Below are positions 1 to 5,005 of a stretch of DNA of 5,005 nt, piece after piece (position 1 is the stretch's first letter; each line of letters starts with the position of its first letter). The stretch spans positions 1-5,005 of the forward strand of contig JAFQNZ010000306.1 in the NCBI GenBank assembly GCA_017395715.1, written 5' to 3'. Both the position numbers and the translations under genes were made by a program. The notes below the pieces were generated by a model that was given only the letters and a program-made list of their open reading frames with translations, made no database searches and was not told the origin of the DNA. The DNA is from Clostridia bacterium (GTDB lineage Bacteria; Bacillota; Clostridia; Oscillospirales; CAG-272).

Positions 1-1
1 C

Positions 2-307
2 CGTCTGCACCCTGCCCTTGCGCCTTACAAGGCAGCAATCTTGCCCCTTTCCAAGAAGCTTACACCCAAGGCAGAAGAGATCTATCACAGCCTGTCAAAG
101 AAGTTCATGATCGACTTTGACGATACCGGATCGATCGGTAAGCGCTACCGCCGTGAAGACGAGATCGGTACTCCTTTCTGCATCACCTATGACTTTGATT
201 CCGAAACCGACGGCTGCGTTACCGTTCGCGACCGCGACACCATGGAACAAGTCAGAATCCCGATTGCAGAACTTGAATCTTACATCGAAAAAAAGATCGC
301 ATTCTAA
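2..307 (+). CDS. glyS: Glycine--tRNA ligase, single-chain dimeric type, C-terminal part (5' end outside window)
   Basis: This is the C-terminal 101 residues of a class II glycyl-tRNA synthetase, which charges tRNA-Gly with glycine in the cytoplasm. The frame is open from position 2 and begins LHPALAPYKAAILPLSKK, the conserved entry strand of the HGTP anticodon-binding domain. It continues with GKRYRREDEIGTPFC, then TVRDRDTMEQVRIPI and a final helix ELESYIEKKIAF before a TAA at 305-307. These blocks are typical of the single-chain alpha2 enzyme (also named glyQS), not of the separate GlyQ/GlyS alpha2beta2 form. The catalytic core with class II motifs 1-3 lies left of the window. A TTG at 41 could look like a start, but the conserved domain runs on upstream of it without a break, so it is an internal leucine codon. 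A hairpin terminator begins 3 bases after the stop codon. The identification is secure; only the symbol varies between naming schemes. Confidence 0.96.
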   Translation, partial: RLHPALAPYKAAILPLSKKLTPKAEEIYHSLSKKFMIDFDDTGSIGKRYRREDEIGTPFCITYDFDSETDGCVTVRDRDTMEQVRIPIAELESYIEKKIAF

Positions 308-310
308 TCA

Positions 311-340
311 AAAAACCGTGAGTTTTATCTCACGGTTTTT
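311..340. terminator. Bidirectional intrinsic terminator shared by glyS and the convergent glycosyltransferase gene
   Basis: A perfect 12-bp stem, AAAAACCGTGAG (311-322) pairing with CTCACGGTTTTT (329-340), encloses the 6-base loop TTTTAT. Read on the plus strand it ends in TTTTTCTTGT just after glyS. Read on the minus strand it ends in TTTTTTG just after the glycosyltransferase. The A/T flanks give a U tract in both directions, so it can stop both converging transcripts. The minus-strand gene's TGA (330-332) and its last codons sit inside the stem. Confidence 0.9.
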
Positions 341-1451
341 CTTGTATCGTTTCTTTTACATGATCAAGACCAAGTATATGGCAGATCTTTTGGTTGATCT
401 TCTTTTGGTCAAAATGATCCTCAGCAAACTTTCTGCCGTTTTCTCCCATGGTCACGATCATATCAGGGTGCTCAAGGAAGTAGATCATTTTCTCAGCAAT
501 GGCATCCACATCGGCAACGGGAACGAAAAATCCGTTGTAACCATCTATCACCGTGCATCTTGTTCCAATCGTATCGCAGGTAATCACAGGACGGCAAACC
601 GCCGAAGCCTCTGCATTCACAAGCCCAAGTCCTTCTCGGTAGGACGGCAAAACAAAAACCGCCGCCTGTTCGTAAAAAGGTGCTGTATCGAGCGTTGCAC
701 CCATATATTCAATCACACCGTCGTCTATGTATGATTGAATGTCCGCCACCGTAACCGTTCCTTCGGGACCGACATAACGGAATTTGGCGTTGGGATAGAG
801 AGCTTTGACTTTCTTGGCAGCCTCGCAGTATTCCAAAACGCCTTTCGTTTTGAGCATACGGGACACCATCAAAAACGAATCGGTATTCTCAAGCGGTTTC
901 GGAGCAAAATGATCAAGATCAACACCGATACCCGGCACGATATCGCACTGCTCCTGTTTAACAAGTTTATACCCAATAAACTCGTCCCGATCTTCACGGT
1001 TCAAAAAGAACACTTTTTTTGCATGGCGAAACGATTTTCGCAAAAGAAAACAAACCACACGCCGAATCATGCGCCATTTGAGCGTATGATAAATAAATAC
1101 ATCTCCCGCGCCTTCCATCATCGAATAAATCTCACATACCCCGGCGTCTTTGGCACCCAAAACACCGAATATATTCGGCTTCAGCATAAAGGTAAACACA
1201 ATATCGGGCGAAATCTCCCGAATCAGCTTAGCGTATCGTTTTCTCAGGGTTAGAGCCTTAAACGGGTTCAGTCCTCGGTTGGAATCTTCCAGACAGTGAA
1301 AGTCAATTCCGCGGCTTTTGATCAATTCTTCATACTTTCGATCAAAGGTAATCACCGACACTTCATGACCCAGTTCCTGTATCGACTCAATCAGTTTTTT
1401 TCTAAAACCGATCACAACATTTGTTGTAACACATACTAACAGTACTTTCAC
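330..1451 (-). CDS. GT4 family glycosyltransferase, CapM/PglA-like
   Basis: This predicted cytoplasmic retaining glycosyltransferase (GT-B fold, 373 residues) moves a sugar from a nucleotide-sugar donor to an envelope-glycan or lipid-linked acceptor. The N-terminal Rossmann-like half starts KVLLVCVTTNVVIGFRKKLI. It contains the block NPFKALTLRKRYAKLIREISP (about 62-82) and the glycine-containing EGAG turn (113-116), an arrangement I recognise from CapM-type enzymes and Campylobacter PglA. The donor half has GIGVDLDHF (174-182), SRMLKTKG (197-204, with the basic residues that contact phosphate) and the GT4 EX7E motif YREGLGLVNAEA, with E273 and E281. Length is normal for the family, and there is no signal peptide or membrane span. 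I chose the GTG at 1451 because AGGAGG lies 5 bases upstream and residues homologous to other GT4 proteins begin there. An in-frame ATG at 1520 lies inside the promoter. Donor and acceptor cannot be told from sequence. The gene has its own promoter and terminator and is not clearly in an operon. Confidence 0.92.
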   Translation of the reverse strand: MKVLLVCVTTNVVIGFRKKLIESIQELGHEVSVITFDRKYEELIKSRGIDFHCLEDSNRGLNPFKALTLRKRYAKLIREISPDIVFTFMLKPNIFGVLGAKDAGVCEIYSMMEGAGDVFIYHTLKWRMIRRVVCFLLRKSFRHAKKVFFLNREDRDEFIGYKLVKQEQCDIVPGIGVDLDHFAPKPLENTDSFLMVSRMLKTKGVLEYCEAAKKVKALYPNAKFRYVGPEGTVTVADIQSYIDDGVIEYMGATLDTAPFYEQAAVFVLPSYREGLGLVNAEASAVCRPVITCDTIGTRCTVIDGYNGFFVPVADVDAIAEKMIYFLEHPDMIVTMGENGRKFAEDHFDQKKINQKICHILGLDHVKETIQEKP

Positions 1452-1456
1452 ACAAG

Positions 1457-1462
1457 CCTCCT
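1457..1462 (-). promoter_or_regulatory. Ribosome binding site (AGGAGG) that fixes a GTG start
   Basis: A full Shine-Dalgarno AGGAGG on the minus strand sits 5 bases before the GTG at 1451-1449. It supports the GTG as the start of the glycosyltransferase, in preference to an in-frame ATG 69 bases upstream that has no comparable site. Confidence 0.88.
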
Positions 1463-1499
1463 CAGCCGTATTCACGTCTTTCTTAATATGATCCGAATT

Positions 1500-1528
1500 A
1501 TTATACCATATTTGTCCCATAAAATCAA
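1500..1528 (-). promoter_or_regulatory. Sigma-A type promoter of the glycosyltransferase gene
   Basis: On the minus strand, TTGATT (1523-1528) is followed by a 17-base spacer and a perfect TATAAT (1500-1505). TGG directly before the -10 box gives an extended TGn element. The expected transcription start is near 1493, leaving a leader of about 40 bases before the GTG. I see no hairpin or riboswitch-like structure in that leader. The promoter lies just downstream of the neighbouring gene's terminator, which fits an independent transcription unit. Confidence 0.85.
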
Positions 1529-1554
1529 GTTACAAATTCATGCGTTTCATAAAG

Positions 1555-1588
1555 AAAAAGGAAGAGCGTCAAAAAGCTCTTCCTTTTT
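1555..1588 (-). terminator. Intrinsic terminator of the GH31 lipoprotein gene
   Basis: A perfect 13-bp stem, AAAAAGGAAGAGC (minus strand, 1588-1576) with GCTCTTCCTTTTT (1567-1555), closes an 8-base loop. On the minus strand it is followed by CTTTAT, so the U-rich tail reads TTTTTCTTTAT. It begins 8 bases after the TGA of the large gene. It is followed within 30 bases by the promoter of the next gene, so it insulates the two same-direction genes. The plus-strand reading ends in TTTTTGATATTTG and could work weakly, but no plus-strand gene needs it. Confidence 0.9.
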
Positions 1589-1596
1589 GATATTTG

Positions 1597-4500
1597 TCAT
1601 TCAGCCACAGTCACAGCCGAGAAGGTAATGTTGTCACCGCAAAGAAGCGAATAGTTCACATACAATTCGGAGGCATCCCCGGCATCGCATTCGATTGTGA
1701 TCATGCGGTAGAAGTTGGTGGTAAGATTACCGAATGTCAAGGTTTCCACATTACCCGCTCTGTCGCGTACCGAAATCTTGGCAACACCTTTATATCCGCC
1801 GATATACAGCGTGTATGTCTTCTTGGTGCCGTCTGTCTTCAGCACAATATCAAAGTTTCTCTGCGATACGGGACCGTTGGTAGAAGAACCGGAGGCTCTT
1901 GTGTCCCCATCACTCCACTTGATCGAGTAATTATCATAGAATGCTGTCATATCCAACCAAGACCTGATCGTACCGATAAGACCGGCGCCGTTTTTCTTGC
2001 GAATCACATCGCTGGGACTCGATGCACCAAAGAAAGCCCAATCAACCGTTCCCTTTTCAGTCAGGTTAAGATTGTTCATTCCTGCTTTGGTAATCGTGGT
2101 CGCCTTCACAGTGAAATCAACAGCAGTATCGTCGTATGCTTCGTTTTTGCCATCCTCTGTGGCAGATGCGTAATACACTCTCACATCCACAGCCTTGTCA
2201 AGCGGCGTCTTAACCGTAAATTCCACAATATCACCGTCAAGCGCTGCACCAACCTCGGCAAAAGGAGAAGCATCAACGCTCTTGGCATGCGTCTTATAGG
2301 TTACTTCTTTGCCGTCAACCGTAATCTTGGTAATGGCACCGAAGTTTGTTCTGGTATGTAAACGAATGGTATAATCTCTTTCGGTAAAGGCAGGCGCATT
2401 CTTAAACGAACCCTTGGTTGCGCCAATGGCGATCGAAAGCGCGCCGTCAGCATAGTCCATCGTCACATCGGTGGTTCTGTACTGACCGTCTTTATAGGCA
2501 ACCGTCGATTCGTCATCTTCGTAAATCTGCGCCTTTGCCGAATAACCCATACTGGGATAGATATCCAGCGTGATCTTCGACCAGTCTGTCTTAAAGGTAT
2601 TCTGTTCCTGTGTCACAAGCGGAATGATGGCACCTTGTCTGACAAAGATCGGGGAGGTTTCAAGACCGTGAGCCTCATAGATCGTGCAAGGTCCGGTATA
2701 TTCTTTGCCGGTCCAAACATCCATCCATACGCCGTCGGGAATAAACACGTCTCTGCCGTCATCTTCTTCAGGCATCGTGCCGACAAGCATGTGCGCATTG
2801 CCGCCATATTCGCAGTATTCAATCTTGATATCATACGTCTTCCCTGCTTCAAGATACGGGGTTGTCAGATAGGTATCGTAAACCGTCCAACCGTCAACCA
2901 CAAGCTCGCCGTCGATCCAGCATTTCACGCCGTCATCGGCAAAGAAGCAAATGTAAACACCTTCTGTCGGCGTGACGGTTCCCGACCATCTTGCCGAGAA
3001 ATTATCCGCAGGATTTCCGATTTCGGAAGGTCCGCCGGTTCCCCAGTCTTTTGAAATATCGGTGGTATAACCGGTATAGGCAGGTGTTCCCGAAAGGGTA
3101 TTATTCTTGAAATATTCCACTTTCAAACCCTGATTACCGTCTGTAACCAGCCATTCAGGAGCAAACGGCTTTTGTGTTTTGCCCGCAATCGGTGCCACTA
3201 AAATGTAATCGCCAAGCAAATACTGATCGTTTGCACTTGCCTCCACATACTGCGGATATACGATGTCAAGCCTTCGCATGATCGGAAGACCCGTGTCATA
3301 GTTTTCACGGGAGAGCTGATAGAAAAGCGGCATCAAACGGTAACGCATACCCACGTATTCCTTGGTGACACGCTCGGCTGTTGCGCCGAACAGCCAAGGC
3401 ATTCTTGAAAAAGGCTTCGTACAGTGAACGCGGCAAACCGTGGAAAGCGCGCCGTACTGCATCCATCTGACATACATTTCAGGAGACACATCGCCACCCG
3501 TATGACCGCCGATGTCGGAAGACATATACGGAATACCCATCTCTGCCCCGCCGTAGATCATGTTGTAAAACTCTTTCTTCAAAGCTTCGGCAGTTGTCAG
3601 AATGTCACCCGTCCACTGGATAGAATAACGGTGGGCGGCAACTTCGGTGGGATCGGTCATATCGCCGTTCCAAATGCCGTCAACATTGCCCATAATCAAG
3701 GCACGGCGTGCATATTCATCGAGGTCGGTGATACTTTCGTAATAGTCCTCGGTGATCCACTGGAAGGCATACATCCCGGTCGTGTAAAGCGAAAGTCCGG
3801 ATGATGCTTCTTTGAGTGCCACAGACCAGTTTCTGTCATACCACCAGTAGTCAAGTCCAAGTGAAAGAATCAGTTTGAGATTCTTGTTTCGATATTCGAT
3901 CTCCGCTTTATCAAGAAGGCTTGTTGTTCCTGTAGCAGGTTCGGGATGGTCATTGAAAACTATGCTCACACCAAGATCATGTGCCTTTTCCAAGAAGCGA
4001 GCCATGTCGGGAAAAAGGCTTGTGTTGATATCGTAACCAACACCACGGGAGGCATCTCTCCAGTCGGTATCGATCACAAGCACGTCAATCGAATACCCTC
4101 TTCTCTGATACTCCTTGATCTGATTGAGTGCAGTACTTTCATTGTATGCGTAGTAGCGGGAATCCCAATAACCCGGGAGATGGGTGGTGATCATTTCGGA
4201 ACGGCCGGTCAGTTCAATGAAATCCTTCATAAAGGTTTCATAGCTTCCGCAAGGCAGGAACACAAAACAGTCGGTTGCATTTCTGTCTGTGACCCAACCG
4301 TTTTTAGCGGCGGTGGTATCGCTGATCCCGTAACCGTATTCCGAAGGAATCACACGGGGGTTGTCGGTAAAATACCACGACTCAAGGTCATCACTCGGAG
4401 ACGGCAGAAAAATATCGCTGTCGGTCTTGGTCTCGTAATGCCAGATCTCTTTGCCGTCGGGCGACTTCACAACCGCATTACTCAAATTGGTGGCGTCTGT

Positions 4501-4938
4501 GGGGAGGATCACGTGATAATTCTTGGTTTTGATGATCGTGTTTTCGCCGTCGGTTTCCACGGTGTAATCCACTTTATACCAATCATCACGGTTAATAACC
4601 GAATAGGAAGCCTTATCTTGGAACTTACCGCCTGACATTGCCACTTCCATACGCACAAGCGTGTCGGAAAGAAGCTGAACACGCACCTTATTCAGAACCA
4701 CTTCTTCCGGCTTCACGCGTTCGGGTTCGGACGGTGTGGTTGTGGCTTCAGTCGCAGAAACCTCAGGATCTTTGGTTGTCACCCCGGTGTCCGTGGGCTT
4801 GCCTTGGTTGGTATTCGGCGTTTCTGTGCCGGAGGTGTCGGTCGTTGCGGCAGGCGTAGATGAGCATCCGCAAGACACAAGCATCAGAATCAGCAAAACC
4901 GAAAACAACAACATCGTAATGGCAGGAATTTTTTTCAT
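1597..4938 (-). CDS. Surface lipoprotein, glycoside hydrolase family 31 with PA14 insert and extra C-terminal beta-rich module
   Basis: This 1113-residue secreted alpha-glycosidase should be lipid-anchored on the outer face of the membrane. Residues 1-23 form a lipoprotein signal (MKK, hydrophobic run, lipobox LVSC with C23). A Thr/Pro/Ser/Glu-rich spacer (about 26-76) follows. Residues about 78-250 form the N-terminal GH31 beta-sandwich. The catalytic barrel (about 255-560) carries VIDTDW (288-293), FNDHPEP (328-334), WWYDRNW (365-371) with predicted nucleophile D368, QWTGD (441-445) with predicted acid/base D445, SDIGG (474-478) and RVH (503-505). The proximal beta domain starts at LLGDYILVAPI (574-584). 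It is interrupted by a PA14 domain (about 604-721; VEYF, FADDG, IDGELVVDGW) and resumes at VFIPDGVWMDVWTG. A DUF5110-like region (about 790-925) and a further module (about 940-1113; LTEKGTVDWAFFG) follow. The 77-residue gap between D368 and D445 fits GH31. The substrate is unknown: the motif is not the usual DMNE or DFGE. The start is the ATG with an upstream AAGGAG and a proper signal peptide. Confidence 0.93.
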   Translation of the reverse strand: MKKIPAITMLLFSVLLILMLVSCGCSSTPAATTDTSGTETPNTNQGKPTDTGVTTKDPEVSATEATTTPSEPERVKPEEVVLNKVRVQLLSDTLVRMEVAMSGGKFQDKASYSVINRDDWYKVDYTVETDGENTIIKTKNYHVILPTDATNLSNAVVKSPDGKEIWHYETKTDSDIFLPSPSDDLESWYFTDNPRVIPSEYGYGISDTTAAKNGWVTDRNATDCFVFLPCGSYETFMKDFIELTGRSEMITTHLPGYWDSRYYAYNESTALNQIKEYQRRGYSIDVLVIDTDWRDASRGVGYDINTSLFPDMARFLEKAHDLGVSIVFNDHPEPATGTTSLLDKAEIEYRNKNLKLILSLGLDYWWYDRNWSVALKEASSGLSLYTTGMYAFQWITEDYYESITDLDEYARRALIMGNVDGIWNGDMTDPTEVAAHRYSIQWTGDILTTAEALKKEFYNMIYGGAEMGIPYMSSDIGGHTGGDVSPEMYVRWMQYGALSTVCRVHCTKPFSRMPWLFGATAERVTKEYVGMRYRLMPLFYQLSRENYDTGLPIMRRLDIVYPQYVEASANDQYLLGDYILVAPIAGKTQKPFAPEWLVTDGNQGLKVEYFKNNTLSGTPAYTGYTTDISKDWGTGGPSEIGNPADNFSARWSGTVTPTEGVYICFFADDGVKCWIDGELVVDGWTVYDTYLTTPYLEAGKTYDIKIEYCEYGGNAHMLVGTMPEEDDGRDVFIPDGVWMDVWTGKEYTGPCTIYEAHGLETSPIFVRQGAIIPLVTQEQNTFKTDWSKITLDIYPSMGYSAKAQIYEDDESTVAYKDGQYRTTDVTMDYADGALSIAIGATKGSFKNAPAFTERDYTIRLHTRTNFGAITKITVDGKEVTYKTHAKSVDASPFAEVGAALDGDIVEFTVKTPLDKAVDVRVYYASATEDGKNEAYDDTAVDFTVKATTITKAGMNNLNLTEKGTVDWAFFGASSPSDVIRKKNGAGLIGTIRSWLDMTAFYDNYSIKWSDGDTRASGSSTNGPVSQRNFDIVLKTDGTKKTYTLYIGGYKGVAKISVRDRAGNVETLTFGNLTTNFYRMITIECDAGDASELYVNYSLLCGDNITFSAVTVAE

Positions 4939-4950
4939 GATGGCTTTCGT

Positions 4951-4956
4951 CTCCTT
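4951..4956 (-). promoter_or_regulatory. Ribosome binding site (AAGGAG) of the GH31 lipoprotein gene
   Basis: AAGGAG on the minus strand lies 12 bases before the ATG at 4938-4936. The spacing is somewhat longer than the usual 5-10 bases, so initiation may be sub-optimal. No other start codon lies nearer the site, and the chosen ATG gives an intact MKK-type lipoprotein signal, so the start is still well supported. Confidence 0.7.
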
Positions 4957-4965
4957 TTTGGCTAT

Positions 4966-5005
4966 ATTATACAAATATATTGTATCATTCCCAGCCAAAC
5001 AAGTC
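4966..5005 (-). promoter_or_regulatory. Probable promoter region of the GH31 lipoprotein gene, partly outside window
   Basis: Two -10-like boxes occur on the minus strand: TATAAT (4966-4971) and TACAAT (4979-4984). The TATAAT box has only a poor -35 match (CTGGGA) at 17 bases. For TACAAT, a 17-base spacer places the visible bases GACT at the last four positions of a -35 box, as in TTGACT, with its first two bases beyond the right edge. Either box gives a short leader, about 20-35 bases before the ATG. The in-frame extension up to 4998 would run through these boxes and is therefore unlikely to be translated. Confidence 0.55.
4969..4985. repeat. Small inverted repeat overlapping both -10 boxes (possible operator)
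   Basis: ATACAA (4969-4974) and TTGTAT (4980-4985) form a perfect 6-bp inverted repeat around a 5-base centre. It overlaps both candidate -10 elements of the GH31 gene, a place where a repressor dimer could block transcription. The surroundings are AT-rich, so a chance dyad is quite possible, and no regulator gene is in the window. Confidence 0.35.

Noticed and set aside
41..307. A short separate gene starting at TTG 41.
   Set aside because: The same frame is open to the window edge and the upstream codons encode conserved glycyl-tRNA synthetase residues (LHPALAPYKAA), so this is only the tail of glyS.
358..420. Cluster of GATC and TTGGT-like repeats near the 3' end of the glycosyltransferase gene.
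   Set aside because: The copies are short and imperfect, and codons for the C-terminal helix (KKINQKICHILGLDHVKE) explain them. There is no regular period.
117..734. Open frame of 205 codons on the plus strand.
   Set aside because: It overlaps the end of glyS in another frame, runs through the terminator hairpin and then lies antisense to the glycosyltransferase. It has no recognisable domain.
735..1253. Open frame of 172 codons antisense to the glycosyltransferase.
   Set aside because: It lies wholly opposite a well-supported GT4 coding sequence, and its translation shows no family resemblance or clear ribosome binding site.
1540..1553. Possible catabolite-repression (cre) site, minus-strand ATGAAACGCATGAA, upstream of the glycosyltransferase promoter.
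   Set aside because: The central CG is one base out of register with the cre consensus and the right half does not match, so I do not call it.
1594..2361. Open frame of 255 codons antisense to the 3' end of the GH31 gene.
   Set aside because: The residues are rich in C, H, R and I, as expected from a reverse-strand shadow. The opposite strand encodes a coherent beta-rich domain.
3821..3840. Possible loss of the catalytic nucleophile, because a D-M pair at residues 426-427 (NGDMT) first looked like a shifted DMNE motif.
   Set aside because: Residue 426 is only 19 residues before the acid/base, far too close for GH31. D368 in WWYDRNW has the proper spacing and strand context, so the active site looks intact.
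3946..4635. Open frame of 229 codons antisense to the GH31 catalytic region.
   Set aside because: It is the complement of conserved GH31 motifs. Its translation has no recognisable domain, and it is best explained as a shadow of codon bias.

Overview
The window most likely comes from a Gram-positive, Clostridia-like Firmicute of moderate GC content, either a gut or an anaerobic environmental lineage. Three things point there: a single-chain (dimeric-type) glycyl-tRNA synthetase, strong AGGAGG/AAGGAG ribosome binding sites with sigma-A type promoters, and a large secreted glycosidase with a classic lipoprotein signal (lipobox LVSC). The genus cannot be fixed from this sequence alone.

Layout. 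(1) Positions 2-307, plus strand: the last 101 codons of glycyl-tRNA synthetase (anticodon-binding domain), cut by the left window edge. (2) Positions 311-340: a perfect 12-bp hairpin that ends glyS and also the converging gene on the other strand. (3) Positions 330-1451, minus strand: a GT4 glycosyltransferase of the CapM/PglA-like type. It starts at a GTG with its own AGGAGG and has a near-consensus promoter at 1500-1528. (4) Positions 1555-1588: a 13-bp hairpin terminator for the next gene upstream. (5) Positions 1597-4938, minus strand: a 1113-residue surface lipoprotein with a GH31 glycosidase core, a PA14 domain inserted in its C-terminal beta region, a DUF5110-like region and an extra C-terminal beta-rich module. 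(6) Positions 4939-5005: the promoter/leader of that gene, with two overlapping -10-like boxes and a small inverted repeat.

How the genes relate. The glycosidase and the glycosyltransferase lie in the same direction, but a strong terminator and then a strong promoter separate them, so they look like two transcription units rather than one operon. The glycosidase should act outside the cell, tethered to the membrane, on an alpha-linked glycan. The glycosyltransferase should act in the cytoplasm on an envelope polysaccharide or lipid-linked oligosaccharide. Any direct functional link between them is speculation. glyS is housekeeping and unrelated.

No RNA gene, insertion sequence, CRISPR array or phage element was seen. 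I found no clear new multi-gene system. The most interesting object is the multi-domain GH31 lipoprotein, with its atypical nucleophile motif and accessory domains.
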